The notes beneath the pieces were generated by a model that was given only the letters and a program-made list of their open reading frames with translations, did no database searches and was not told where the DNA came from. From Burkholderia sp. PAMC 26561 (GTDB taxonomy: Bacteria; Pseudomonadota; Gammaproteobacteria; Burkholderiales; Burkholderiaceae): DNA of 64,000 nt. Each line of letters begins with the position of its first letter. The stretch's first letter is position 1. This document shows positions 46,370-56,636 of the stretch, one piece after another. The position numbers and the translations under genes were made by a program. The stretch covers positions 729,877 to 793,876 of the forward strand of contig NZ_CP014309.1 in NCBI RefSeq assembly GCF_001557535.2, given 5' to 3'.

Positions 46370-48289
46370 TCACCCCGTGAGCTCAAGGCAAACGGGCGCG
46401 CCTAAGTAAAGGCCTCGCCCAAATTCCCATTGGTTTCGCAACAGAACGTCGATGGCGGCCGCATCGACGGGTCGTGAAAACCAGTAGCCCTGCAATTCGT
46501 CACAGCCGAAGCGCAACAATGCGTCGCGCTGCTCAGCGGTCTCGACACCCTCGGCGATGACTTGGAGATCGAGCTTATGGGCCATTGCGACGATTGCCTC
46601 GACGATTGCGTTGCTGCTCGCTTGCGAAGTTAGCTCGCTGACAAATACGCGATCCAGTTTGATGCGACGCACGGGGAATCGGCGCAAGTAGGCAAGGTTG
46701 GAGTAACCCGTGCCGAAGTCGTCGATCGCAATGCTAATGCCACGGGCCTTAAAGTTATCCAAAATGCGTATGCTTTCTTCCGGGTCCTTCATTGAAAGAC
46801 TCTCGGTGATTTCAAGCTCTAATTGCTCGGGGGCGAGCCCATGTTCGGCGAGCGCCCGGGCAACGACTGACTCCAACGCCGGATTGTGGAACTGGCGCGC
46901 TGAGACGTTTATAGACATGCGCAAAGCCGGCAATCCGCTGCTCTGCCACGCCGCAGCTTGGGCGCAAGCCGTACGCAACACCCATTCGCCAAGCTGCTCG
47001 ATCAATCCTGACTCTTCGGCGAACCCAATGAAGCGCGTCGGAGGCAGTAATCCGCGAACCGGATGCTGCCAGCGCACTAAAGCCTCAACGCCAGTGATGC
47101 GCCCGCTTTTGATCTCGATCTGCGGCTGGTAGTGCAACACGAATTCGCCGCGTTGCAGCCCTCGCTTCATCTGGGCCTCGAGGTCCAATCGTTCGCCCGC
47201 GTGAGCGCTTAAAGCAGGTGTGTAACGCAGGACCCGATTCCCGCCGCCTTCTTTGGCGCCGTACATTGCAGCGTCGGCATGCTTGAGTAACGTAGTCGCG
47301 TCCTCACCGTCCTGCGGATAAACGCTGTATCCAAGGCTGCATGTGACTGACACCTCGCGCTCGCCAATGAGCACTGGCTTGGCTACCACCCGGGAGAGCC
47401 GGCTCATCACGCGGGTCAGTTCGTCGGTAGGGATGGGATTAGTCAGTAACAAGACGAATTCGTCCCCACCAAGGCGGGCGAATGTATCGTCTGCACGCAT
47501 TAAGCGGCCGATCCGGCGCGTGACCGCGCGCAGCAGTTCGTCGCCTGCAGCGTGACCAAGGCTGTCGTTGACGAGCTTAAAGCGATCAAGATCGAGGAAA
47601 AGCAGCGTGAGCGAGTGCTCGCGGCGTCGGGCGAAATCGATCGCCAGTTCGATCCGGTCCATTAACAGTGCCCGGTTTGGTAGTCCGGTGAGCGTGTCAT
47701 GCATCGCCCGGTGGCGTAGCTCCTGTTCGAAGCGTTGACGCTCCTGCACTTCAAGATCTAGCCGTGCGACGGTGGCCTCCAGCCGGACGGCCGCCTCCGC
47801 TGCCTGCGCATGTGCAGCCTGCAGCGCCAGTCCCGCTGCCTTCTGAGAAGTGACCTCGTAGTTAATGCCCACTAACCCGATAATGCGTCCGTTGGCGTCG
47901 CGCACCGCTACCTTGGTCGTGATCAACCAGGCTTCATCTTCGAGCAGCCGATATTTGGCATGCTCTTCGTGATTAAGGAGCGAGCGTCCGTGCGTTAAGA
48001 CCTCCTGCTCCTGTCGGTAATATTCGCTTGCGAGTTCGAGCGGATAAAAATCGTAGTCGGTTTTTCCAAGCAACTCAGCGGGATCGCACACCCCCATGCC
48101 TCGAGCCACCGCCCTGTTGGCGAAGATAAACCGGCCCTGCATATCTTTCGCATAGATACGGTGCGGTACGTTCTCGGCAAGCGCGCGTAATAGGGTATGT
48201 TCAAAAGCGTCGAAAGTATTGCTTGCGGGGTCGCGTATTACCGATCTGCCTGATTTGACCCGATAAATGTGACGAGACGTTCTAATCAT
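46370..48289 (-). CDS. PAS-GGDEF-EAL bifunctional cyclic di-GMP enzyme
   Basis: 639 residues from ATG 48289, which has GGAG eight bases upstream; a TTG four codons earlier is less likely. The PAS domain (about 30-150) has the PAS-4 style LLRALAENVPHRIYAKDMQGRFIFANRA and DYDFYP with VGINYEVTSQK. A coiled linker follows. GGDEF (about 195-360) is intact: RLGGDEF at 274-278 with I-site RADD just before, so product inhibition is expected. EAL (about 375-620) keeps EALVRW, ITES, DDFGTGYSNL and the lysine in RIKLD. Both synthesis and breakdown of cyclic di-GMP are therefore possible. A close paralogue at 54203-57770 is split by an IS. Confidence 0.93.
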   Translation of the reverse strand: MIRTSRHIYRVKSGRSVIRDPASNTFDAFEHTLLRALAENVPHRIYAKDMQGRFIFANRAVARGMGVCDPAELLGKTDYDFYPLELASEYYRQEQEVLTHGRSLLNHEEHAKYRLLEDEAWLITTKVAVRDANGRIIGLVGINYEVTSQKAAGLALQAAHAQAAEAAVRLEATVARLDLEVQERQRFEQELRHRAMHDTLTGLPNRALLMDRIELAIDFARRREHSLTLLFLDLDRFKLVNDSLGHAAGDELLRAVTRRIGRLMRADDTFARLGGDEFVLLLTNPIPTDELTRVMSRLSRVVAKPVLIGEREVSVTCSLGYSVYPQDGEDATTLLKHADAAMYGAKEGGGNRVLRYTPALSAHAGERLDLEAQMKRGLQRGEFVLHYQPQIEIKSGRITGVEALVRWQHPVRGLLPPTRFIGFAEESGLIEQLGEWVLRTACAQAAAWQSSGLPALRMSINVSARQFHNPALESVVARALAEHGLAPEQLELEITESLSMKDPEESIRILDNFKARGISIAIDDFGTGYSNLAYLRRFPVRRIKLDRVFVSELTSQASSNAIVEAIVAMAHKLDLQVIAEGVETAEQRDALLRFGCDELQGYWFSRPVDAAAIDVLLRNQWEFGRGLYLGAPVCLELTG

Positions 48290-48641
48290 TGGCAACTCCA
48301 AGCCTGTACAAATTTTCTAGGCCGGCAAAACGTCTTGCCAAGAGCGAAGAAGCAAAATGAGCAATCATTGTTCGGATTCCAGACTCCGGCTTGGCGAAAC
48401 GCGTGCGCTGGAGGCGCCTTTAATGCTTACAACGGCATATCGCAACCTTACATTATCGGTACAAACCCTAGGCCGCTTAATCTCCACGGTCGAGGCTACT
48501 GACAGAGCGTTCACATGAAATGTGGGAAATACGATTTTCTCTTGCCGCACCGCTGTCATCTAAAAAACCTTAAGTATCTAAAATAATGTCCGTTAATCTG
48601 TTTGTTAGCTTGCACCCACCTCAAATCTGCGGGAACAAACT
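48290..48641. other. Divergent intergenic region
   Basis: About 350 bases between two divergently transcribed signalling genes; no gene inside, and both promoters should lie here. Confidence 0.4.
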
Positions 48642-50321
48642 GTGCCGACTTTTAATCAGGTAAACGTATTTACCAAACTAGTCGGCGGATTTTCCGTCGT
48701 CATTGCCCTGCTCATTGGGCTAGGAATTTTTAGCCTATTCGAGATAGCCGGCGAGAACGAGCACGTCGTTTTACTGAGCGAAAATTCCTTGCCGGCGGTT
48801 AGGTACAGTCTGGAAATGCGGGGCAGCCTAAACGCGATTCGCCTTGGCGATTACCGGGCGGCAAATAGCCTGTCAGCTGTTGATATCGATGCGGCAAGCC
48901 AGCAAGTCGATCAAGCTATCGCTGGGTTTAGTCACGCGGCTGGTCAGTATGAGCCGTTGATAAATGACCCTGAAGAAAAGAAACGGTACGGGGATTTGCA
49001 AGCTGCCATGAGCCGATATCTGGATGCCGACCACAGTATTCGCACCCTAGCGAAGGACGGCAAGCATGATGACGCAATGTCGTTGCTGGAAGGAGAATCG
49101 GTTGAATTTTTAAATGTCGCCGAAAGGTCGCTCAAAGCAATCGTTGATACGAATGTTGCTGAGGCTAACAAGGAAGGCCTTGACTCGCGTAACGGGTTTT
49201 CGCGCGCGGTCGCGCTCGTAATTGCCGGGACAGTCGCGGCCACGCTCATTGGCTTGGCGCTAGCGCTGCTGATCGCGCGCGGGCTGACTCGGCAGCTCGG
49301 CGGCGAACCAAGCGATGCGGCCACGATTGCTCACGCAATTGCCGCAGGCAACTTGCTCGTGCCGATCAGGTTGAAAGATGGCGACAGCGCCAGCCTGTTA
49401 TATTCGCTCGCGACGATGAAAGAACAGCTGACCACCATCGTGCGCGGCATCAAGACGTCGAGCGAATCGATCTCGGTCGCAGCCTCAGAAATCGCGCAGG
49501 GCAACACGGATCTGTCGCAGCGCACGGAGGAACAGGCGGCGTCTCTGGAAGAAACCGCGGCGAGCATGGAAGAACTCACGACTACGGTCCGCCATAACGC
49601 GGACAACGCGAAGCAGGCCGCCGCGCTGGCCGGTTCCGCGTCGCTTACGGCGCAGCGAGGTGGCGAGGTCGTGGCCCGCGTGGTCGACACGATGCAAGGT
49701 ATCTCCGACAGCGCAAGCAAGGTCGCCGACATTGTCAGCGTGATCGAGGGTATCGCGTTCCAGACCAACATTCTCGCGCTCAATGCGGCGGTTGAAGCTG
49801 CCCGTGCTGGTGAACAAGGCCGGGGTTTCGCGGTCGTCGCGGGCGAAGTGCGTACGCTGGCGCAGCGCAGTGCGACGGCGGCGAAGGAGATCGGCGAGCT
49901 CATCGGCGAGTCGGTGCATCGCGTCGATGCCGGCTCGAAACTGGTCTCCGAAGCGGGCGCGACGATTACGGAGATCGTGACGTCCGTGCAAAAAGTCACT
50001 GACATCGTGGGCGAAATCTCGTCAGCGTCGGCCGAGCAGAGCGTGGGTATCGAGCAGGTCAACCAGGCGGTCAGCCAGATGGATGAAGTCACGCAGCAGA
50101 ATGCCGCGCTCGTCGAGCAGGCATCAGCGGCCGCGCAATCGATGGCGGATCAGTCGAATTCGCTGCGCCAGGCGGTGTCGATATTCAAGGTTGGCGAAAG
50201 CACTGTTCATTCGGCGCCACGGCCCGCGCGTTGGGCACCAGCCAAGGCAGCAGCGATGCCGTCCACCAAGCGAGCGGCATCATTAGGGACGCATACCACG
50301 GCTGACTGGCAGTCTTTCTGA
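48642..50321 (+). CDS. Methyl-accepting chemotaxis protein with a pentapeptide-like tail
   Basis: 559 residues from GTG 48642. Membrane helix 1 (13-34) and helix 2 (189-212) frame a periplasmic helical bundle (35-188) of the 4HB/TarH type. HAMP follows with the Burkholderia-typical [26 protein letters not shown]. The signalling hairpin [24 protein letters not shown] is at 367-390, with adaptation glutamates and glutamines around [18 protein letters not shown]. After a Pro/Ala/Lys-rich linker the protein ends DWQSF, close to the NWETF tail that tethers CheR and CheB in enteric receptors. It is divergent from a GGDEF-EAL gene. The ligand is unknown. Confidence 0.93.
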   Translation: MPTFNQVNVFTKLVGGFSVVIALLIGLGIFSLFEIAGENEHVVLLSENSLPAVRYSLEMRGSLNAIRLGDYRAANSLSAVDIDAASQQVDQAIAGFSHAAGQYEPLINDPEEKKRYGDLQAAMSRYLDADHSIRTLAKDGKHDDAMSLLEGESVEFLNVAERSLKAIVDTNVAEANKEGLDSRNGFSRAVALVIAGTVAATLIGLALALLIARGLTRQLGGEPSDAATIAHAIAAGNLLVPIRLKDGDSASLLYSLATMKEQLTTIVRGIKTSSESISVAASEIAQGNTDLSQRTEEQAASLEETAASMEELTTTVRHNADNAKQAAALAGSASLTAQRGGEVVARVVDTMQGISDSASKVADIVSVIEGIAFQTNILALNAAVEAARAGEQGRGFAVVAGEVRTLAQRSATAAKEIGELIGESVHRVDAGSKLVSEAGATITEIVTSVQKVTDIVGEISSASAEQSVGIEQVNQAVSQMDEVTQQNAALVEQASAAAQSMADQSNSLRQAVSIFKVGESTVHSAPRPARWAPAKAAAMPSTKRAASLGTHTTADWQSF

Positions 50322-51266
50322 ACTCGCTGCGTTCCAGGCTACCCGAGAAACTTCGCGCGCAAGGATCTAGTCCCCTGCGGGGAAAGAGCGGTTTGTCTTT
50401 AAGGCGGCGGAGTGAGTATTCGCAGCTGACGAATTCCTTCGGCTACCCAATGTCCCAATTTCCGCGGTCACCGCTGCATATGTGGAATTCCCGACGAATC
50501 ATCGGCCAAAGAGTGCGCTAGCGGTGGCTCGCAATCCACGACGTTTCAATAGCTTGTTTTTCGGAGCGGAGTATCGCGATTGCCGCCGGGGTCGGTCCGC
50601 TTTTCTCGAATGCAGAGTTGAGCATGGAGCGCTCGGGGTATCACGACGGACACCCGTTTGCCTATCGCACGATAACCGCGGATCTTGATGTGGATCGTCG
50701 CCTCAAAGTCGTCTCCGTGGTTGGGCGCGCGGACGGTGGTCTCGATGCCAGTCGAATCAGCGAAAGCTGTCCGGCGGATTCGACCATGGAGAAGTTGTGC
50801 CTGTCATGGTAAGCCATAGGTTGGGTGTCCAGTTAATCCTAATGGACACGTTCCGTGGACGCTATAAAATCTCGGACACTGATTGGACAAATGTCCAGAA
50901 ATCGAGACGCGTCCACTGAACGTAAAAAGCACGCTGGTTTGGATAAGCGCCCCGCGATGCATGACACGGCACCGCCAAAAACACGCTTCACGAGCGCATA
51001 CCCACTTAATTCGTCACCGCTACGCGTAGAAAACTGTCAATCCGCGTTTTCGGGTTGAACGCCAGTTTTGCGCATAGAGCTGGCTCCGCTAATCCGGACA
51101 GTCGGGTAGCTGGAATCTCTGGATTTTGAGATAGGCAAAATCCCTACAGAGGGCAGTGTCGGGTTGCTGAGTTGGCCGCCTAAACCAGCGCAACGAAGAA
51201 ATTTAAGTCGCCCTATCTCGATCTTCGTTTTCCAAACTGACTTAATCCATTACGCCGTGTGTTGAA
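50322..51266. other. Region without an intact gene
   Basis: About 945 bases. A 17-base match (GTCACCGCTGCATATGT, 50467-50483) to the BON pseudogene at 17545-17561 suggests a scrap of that gene. A short frame at 50618-50812 (YRTITADLDVDRRLKVVSVVGRADGGLD) has no clear relatives. From 50828 to about 50915 the motifs TGTCCA and TGGACA recur in both orientations. Confidence 0.45.
50828..50915. repeat. Cluster of TGTCCA/TGGACA motifs
   Basis: Within about 90 bases the six-base word TGTCCA or its complement TGGACA, or a one-base variant, occurs six to seven times, including TGGACA-AA-TGTCCA. The arrangement of direct and inverted copies suggests a transposase- or regulator-binding array or an element end. 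No gene for such a protein is adjacent. Confidence 0.35.
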
Positions 51267-51425
51267 ATTTTCGCTTGCACTTGAGCCTACGCGACGTCGA
51301 GGGACTGCTCTTTGAGCGCGGCGTGGTGATGACGTACGAGCCGATCCGACGCTGTTGCGACAAAATCGGCAGAGAATTTTCTCATCGTGCAAAAGTTCTA
51401 CGCCGCAGACCGCTATACGATTGAT
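51267..51425 (+). pseudogene. IS6-family transposase, N-terminal fragment
   Basis: One frame gives FRLHLSLRDVEGLLFERGVVMTYEPIRRCCDKIGREFSHRAKVLRRRP, the helix-turn-helix region of IS6-type transposases (xLSxRDVExLLxERGxxxxYExIRxW). The start and the DDE domain are absent. It differs from the transposase at 33179, so it comes from another element. Confidence 0.7.
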
Positions 51426-51460
51426 GTCGGCGGCTTTTTCGTGCGAAGGTTGATGTGTTT

Positions 51461-53245
51461 TCAGCCTAAACTTGCCAGCAGTTTCATAAAATTGCGCTTG
51501 GCACGATAAGTCTCACGGATCGTCTGAAGTTCTTCGACAAACACCGTGTGTTCCTCCAGTTTCGCTCGTAAGTTGCTAATTGTCCTTACGATGCCAAACG
51601 CCTCGTCATAGCGCGCTTTTCGGCTTCCATTATCAGCGGCGATCGGCAGCAATCGGTGGTACAAAGCGATCGCATCATGCGGATGAGTTTTCGCTCGAAT
51701 CGCCGCCATTTGCGCCCACATGTGCGTGGCCACCGGACCGCCGCAAAATGTCTCCCAGGCCTTGGCATAGTCGCGTTCACAAAGAAATAGTTTAAGCATT
51801 TCCGTTCGTGTTCCTGCTTGCCAGGAACCTCGCGTCGCTTTGGTCGGTGCTTCTTCGTCCCGAACCCGTTCCCAGAGATAGTCGAGCGCGCGAGCGCCCG
51901 TAACGCCTCGTTGGCCGGTCGCGCTGGCGACCTCCATCAGTTCTGCAAACCCCTCGGCTGTAGGATGCATTTCGAATCGTCGCCACGCATATGCATCGGC
52001 TTTCGCGAAATCGCTGCGACGCAGATATTCCTCAATGCAGAATGTGAGCAAGCGTTGGTCAACGTTCTTCCCGAATTCGCTGAGCCCCCGTTCTGCCCAA
52101 CTCAGGCCGTCGTCGTAGCGCGCATGCTGCATACAAAGTTCTGCGACCAGCAAAAAACGGTAGGGGCTCGACAGATCCTTTGAACGAATGAGAACAAGTG
52201 CGTCCACGTCGCCGTCGCCTTTGGCAATCGCCTCCATCGCACGGTCAAGTCGCATGCGTAGGGGGTCAAACGATCGGCGAAACTCGTTGCTTGGAGGTAG
52301 TTCAGCAAGCTTGTCCCACGCACTTGTCACAAGCGTCCGATAGCGTTGTATTCCTTGCTCCTCGAGCGCGTCCGCGTAGGCTGGCAAGACGTCGTAAAAC
52401 GTGTCCCACACGCCTTCAGTTTGAAAACGGAACAATCGTTCGGCAAGCTTCAACGGGTCCGGATGCGTTTGCCGGCATGCTTCAAGGTGCACGGCCGCCA
52501 GCTCCATAATGGCGGGCATAACATCGCCGCTCGAGTCATCGATCTGTTCCAGACTTTTCTCCGCCCCAGATATCGCCTCTTCTGCAAGCTCGACTACCTG
52601 GGAAGCGTAGGGGCCAGCAAGTCGCTGACGGAGCATGTCCACAAGAGACATCAGACCATCACCGTATGCGCCCGCCTCGCGCCAGTCGAGTGGGTGAGAC
52701 ACGCGGGTCGCTTCACGAACTGCTGCCTTCATGCTCGGTGCGTCATCGGCAGCCGCTGCACGAGCAGCAAAAAGCAACCTGTCGCGCAAACCGATGTCGC
52801 GCTCGACTGCGTCGAGGAGCAACTCTCTCAGAACCTCTTCGCCCAATCCAGCAACATACTCGCGTATCAGTTCTTCGTACGTCTTGCGATTTTTGCCCCT
52901 TCGTGCGGGTTCTGGCTTGTCTATATGAAACACCTCCTCACCCGAGTTTTCGAGCCAAGAAAACGAGACAGCAACCGCGTGCTTGCAAAAGATCCCGTCC
53001 GCGCCAACAGGGCAGTCACACTCGTAGGTCAGTTCACCGTCGCTCCCAATCCCAAGTTGAACGCTGTACTGATAGGTACCGTGTACAAAAGCACGAAGGA
53101 TGTTTTTACGTTCTTTAAGAACTGACACGGCACCCTCTTGGAAATATGCTTTCCCGCGCGCGAGCGTCTTCGTGTCCGCAAGTGACTTGATTACGGCGAG
53201 GGTGAGGATGCCGAAAAATAACGACTGTCTGGCCTTGGCACACAT
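51461..53245 (-). CDS. SWIM zinc-finger protein
   Basis: 594 residues. The SWIM motif CxCx9CxH is at YECDCPVGADGIFCKHAVAV (about 74-92), preceded by the typical ARGKAYFQEGAVSVL segment. The rest is a long helical region of about 480 residues (EELIREYVAGLGEEVLRELLLDAVERDIGLRDRLLFAARAA, and many TPR-like helices such as FAKADAYAWRRFEMHPTAEGFAELMEVA) that resembles the DUF6880-like partner region. SWIM domains bind DNA or proteins; such stand-alone proteins often sit beside SNF2-type helicases, but none is present here. The function is unknown. It stands alone between remnants on both sides. Confidence 0.88.
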   Translation of the reverse strand: MCAKARQSLFFGILTLAVIKSLADTKTLARGKAYFQEGAVSVLKERKNILRAFVHGTYQYSVQLGIGSDGELTYECDCPVGADGIFCKHAVAVSFSWLENSGEEVFHIDKPEPARRGKNRKTYEELIREYVAGLGEEVLRELLLDAVERDIGLRDRLLFAARAAAADDAPSMKAAVREATRVSHPLDWREAGAYGDGLMSLVDMLRQRLAGPYASQVVELAEEAISGAEKSLEQIDDSSGDVMPAIMELAAVHLEACRQTHPDPLKLAERLFRFQTEGVWDTFYDVLPAYADALEEQGIQRYRTLVTSAWDKLAELPPSNEFRRSFDPLRMRLDRAMEAIAKGDGDVDALVLIRSKDLSSPYRFLLVAELCMQHARYDDGLSWAERGLSEFGKNVDQRLLTFCIEEYLRRSDFAKADAYAWRRFEMHPTAEGFAELMEVASATGQRGVTGARALDYLWERVRDEEAPTKATRGSWQAGTRTEMLKLFLCERDYAKAWETFCGGPVATHMWAQMAAIRAKTHPHDAIALYHRLLPIAADNGSRKARYDEAFGIVRTISNLRAKLEEHTVFVEELQTIRETYRAKRNFMKLLASLG

Positions 53246-53867
53246 CTGCGATTTTCTCCGCGGAGCTCAACTCTCGGATTTTACAAGGCCGCCGCTTAGC
53301 ACGGCACAAAAACGTTTGACGGCTCTCCGCGCTAGCGACCTCGATTTCTGGTCAGATCTGGCCTATTCTAATTTCATAGACCACGCGTTTGAACGCTGTG
53401 GTTTAAGTTCGATTGTCAGCACCAAAAGCGGCCATTTCGAAGGTTTTGGACGCGTAAAAACATAGCGCTTGCACAACTAAATATGGTCCCACAGCAATCC
53501 AGCCATTGTTCGCTGGGAACGTCCGTCGGAAAAGGCGGAGAGCCACAAACCATTTCAAGCAAAGTTGGTTCTATAGGCTCCCCTAGCCGTCAATTAAACT
53601 TCGTTCTCTCTGAACGATTTCAGCTAAAGTTGGCACTTAATAGCCAGAAACCTTACAACGCAGCTACCCTACCGAACGAGCAGCACGTCCCCCGCAAAAC
53701 TCTCCGAGTCCCGCCAGGCCGGCAATAGAGGCCACTCTAACTCCTAGTGGCGACGGCGCACTCATTGCCTGAAATGCGTAGTACCAACTTTACTTGAAAC
53801 TTAGAACCGACTTTAGTTGTGCGAGCGAAAATTGCGGGGAAAAAAGATCAAGTTCCGTTCTATTAAG
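53246..53867. other. Region without a supported gene
   Basis: About 620 bases holding the upstream region of the SWIM gene; no other feature recognised. Confidence 0.4.
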
Positions 53868-54044
53868 ATAACTATCCTTATCAATCCATTTTGGATGCTG
53901 CCGTTGCTGGATGTGCTCGGACTGCGAGCCCGCGATAGTGTCGGGTTCACATTTATTCAATTGATCGTGCACGTGCCACTCGTGCTGATCCTGCTGACGG
54001 TATCAGCCAGTTCGCTGGAATTCGTCCCGCCGGTCATGCATTGA
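53868..54044 (+). pseudogene. Short-chain fatty acid transporter (AtoE-like), C-terminal fragment
   Basis: The frame enters the family at INPFWMLPLLDVLGLRARDSVGFTFIQLIVHVPLVLILLTV and ends FVPPVMH. This resembles the final membrane helices of short-chain fatty acid uptake permeases (AtoE type), where NPFWxLPLLxxLGLKARDxxGF is a recurrent segment. All upstream helices are missing. It is a small leftover. Confidence 0.55.
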
Positions 54045-55014
54045 GCGTGTGATCGCTACCTCATCGAAAATCGGACGACGGCAACGCATTGGCGAAGAGA
54101 TGCACGTCGCCCGCCAGCTGCACGACACGCGATTGCACGGCACTTTTTGCAAGGCTCCAGCAGCCGTCGAGCGATCAGAAAACGCCGTTGCATCTTTTCA
54201 TGCTATGCCTTTGCTCTTTCGTTATCCGGTTTGATTTCGCAAAGCAGCAAGCTGCCGCATGTGGCAGCATCAACTGGCCGCGAAAACCAGAAACCCTGAA
54301 GTTCGTCGCAGCCGTAGCGAAGCAAGTGTTCACGCTGCTCGGCCGTCTCGACTCCCTCGGCAACCACCTGCAAGTCAAGTTTATGAGCCATTGCGACGAT
54401 TGCCTCGACGATTGCGTGGCTGCTTGATTCTGAACCGAGCTCGCTGACGAACGACCGATCCAGCTTAATCCGTCTTACGCGGAATCGTCGCAGATAAACA
54501 AGGTTTGAATAACCAGTGCCAAAATCGTCGATCGCGATACCGATGCCGAGCGCCTTAAAGCTGGCCAGAATGCGGATACTCTCCTCAGGGTCTTTCATCG
54601 AAAGGCTCTCGGTGATTTCAAGCTCCAATTGCTCAGGGGCCAGGCCGCAATCAGCGAGCACCTGAGCGACCACCGATTCCAGCGAAGGATTGTTGAACTG
54701 ACGAGCCGAAACATTAATACCCATACGCAGAGCCGGCAACCCGCTGCTGTGCCATGCAGCAGCTTGCGCGCACGCGGTTCGCAACACCCATTCGCCAATA
54801 GGCTCGATCAGTCCAGTCTCTTCGGCAAGCGGAATGAACTGTGTCGGAGGCAGCAATCCGCGAACGGGATGCTTCCAGCGTATCAGCGCCTCAACGCCGA
54901 CAATGCGTCCACTGGCAATCTGAATTTGGGGTTGGTAGTGGAGCAGAAATTCGTCCCGTTGCAGGGCCTGCTTTCGGAAGTTTTCAAGCTAGTTGTCGCC
55001 TCGACGCATGAGAT

Positions 55015-56094
55015 TTAAGCTGCTTTTAGCTCCTGGTTACGGGGTTGCGAAACGGCGCTGATTTTGTCGTCGCGATCCGGATTGAGATGGACCACATGAA
55101 TGCGTTGCCAGTTGCGCGTTTGGCTTTTCCATCGCAGCGGATTATTTTGTCGAGCGCTCTCGTAGAGGGTTGCACGACGATTCAAGATGTCTTGGTCGAG
55201 ATTTCGGTGACGCTGGGCTGGCGTGACGAAGCGAATCGCGCTGTGGCGATGCTCATGGTTGTACCAGCGCACCAGTTCGGTGACCCAATCGCGCGCGGCG
55301 CATAATGTGTCGAACGGTTTGAGCGGATAGGCCGGACGGTATTTCAGCGTTTTGAACAGCGATTCTGAATAAGGATTGTCGTTGCTGACTCCCGGGCGAC
55401 TCAATGACGGCATGACGCCCAGGGACTGCAAGGTAGCCAGCATCGTGGCGCCCTTCATCGGGCCACCATTGTCGGAATGCAGAATGACTTGATCTGGCTG
55501 TATCGCCTCACGCGCGCAGAGATCCTTGAGGACCTCGCTTGCCTGGGCACCGCTCTCCTCGGCATAGACCTGCCAGCCGACGATCATGCGGCTGAACACG
55601 TCCATAAATAGATAGAGATAAAAGTACTGCCCGCGAATCGCTGAAGGCAGGTAAGTGATATCCCAGCTGTAAAGCTGGTTCGGCGCATCGGCCATGACAG
55701 CGCGTGGCTTGCGGCACGAGCGGGGCGCCCGCTCGCTGCGCCGGTGAGCGAGTTGGTTCTCGTCTCGCAGGACGCGGTAGAAGGTTGATTCCGAGGCAAT
55801 GTAGCGTTGCTGATCGGCCAGCCGGGGAACGATTTGACTGGGCGGCAGATGCCCGAATTCGGCAGAGTTCGCCACGGCCAGCAGTTCCGCGCGTTCATCA
55901 GCAGAAAGCTTATGGGACGGTTCATAGTGTCGCGTCGAGCGCCCATCGAGCGAGTCAGGTTCACCGCACAGCCAACGTTGCACAGTACGCTCGCTCAATC
56001 CCAGTATGCTACACGCAGGTGCTTGCCGAGCCCCGGCCGAGGTGGCCTCGCCGATCAAACGGATCACTGTTTTGCGATCTTCAAGGGCGGTCAT
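55015..56094 (-). CDS. IS3-family transposase OrfB, copy 2
   Basis: 359 residues, the same length as copy 1. The rve integrase domain keeps Asp in SWDITYLP, Asp in ILHSDNGGPMKG and Glu in NDNPYSESLFKTLK, followed by WYNHEHRHSAIRFVTPAQRH. Its start overlaps the stop of orfA by ATGA. No frameshift is visible, so it may be the active partner in moving this element type; the N-terminal 30 residues (MTALEDRKTVIRLIGEATSAGARQA) differ most from copy 1. Confidence 0.9.
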   Translation of the reverse strand: MTALEDRKTVIRLIGEATSAGARQAPACSILGLSERTVQRWLCGEPDSLDGRSTRHYEPSHKLSADERAELLAVANSAEFGHLPPSQIVPRLADQQRYIASESTFYRVLRDENQLAHRRSERAPRSCRKPRAVMADAPNQLYSWDITYLPSAIRGQYFYLYLFMDVFSRMIVGWQVYAEESGAQASEVLKDLCAREAIQPDQVILHSDNGGPMKGATMLATLQSLGVMPSLSRPGVSNDNPYSESLFKTLKYRPAYPLKPFDTLCAARDWVTELVRWYNHEHRHSAIRFVTPAQRHRNLDQDILNRRATLYESARQNNPLRWKSQTRNWQRIHVVHLNPDRDDKISAVSQPRNQELKAA

Positions 56095-56636
56095 GACGCC
56101 TCGTCCTCGAACAACGCACGATACTTTTTTTGCAGCACCAACAGCGCTGCCGCTTCAGCCAAGGCCTTCTCCTTACGGTTCAATTCGCGCTGAAGTTGCA
56201 TATTGGCCTGCTTCAGTTCACGGATCTCCTGAGCGCTCTCTTGGCGATGGCCAGCCCTGCCGGCGACGCAAAAATCCGCACCCCACTGCGCAAGATGATG
56301 GGCAAACAAACCCCGCTCGCGACACCACGCGTTCAGGGCTTCATCGACCAACCCATGGCTCTCATGCAAAGCCACCAGTCGCTCTTCCGGCGACCAGTCT
56401 TCTGGACGTTTTGCGTGTCCGGAGTCCAAGCTCCGACCTGCCGTGGCGCTACCTCTCATCCACTTCCTTAAGGTCAGTGCATTCATGTTCAATTCGTCGG
56501 CCACGGATCCGACTGTACGGCTTCCGCGGTTTAGGACCTTCGCAAGCGCCTGCTCTTTAAACTCGGCTGAATACGTTTGTTTCGTCTTCAATCTACCACC
56601 TCTGATCTCTTCACTAAGAAAATTCAGAGGCGACAA
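56091..56636 (-). CDS. IS3-family transposase OrfA, copy 2
   Basis: 181 residues. KQTYSAEFKEQALAKVLNRG and LNMNALTLRKWMRG form the helix-turn-helix; WSPEERLVALHESHGLVDEALNAWCRERGLFAHHL and the coiled coil ELKQANMQLQRELNRKEKALAE follow. It matches copy 1 domain by domain. The ATG at 56636 lies within the right inverted repeat, so the true start may be a little downstream. Confidence 0.87.
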   Translation of the reverse strand: MSPLNFLSEEIRGGRLKTKQTYSAEFKEQALAKVLNRGSRTVGSVADELNMNALTLRKWMRGSATAGRSLDSGHAKRPEDWSPEERLVALHESHGLVDEALNAWCRERGLFAHHLAQWGADFCVAGRAGHRQESAQEIRELKQANMQLQRELNRKEKALAEAAALLVLQKKYRALFEDEAS

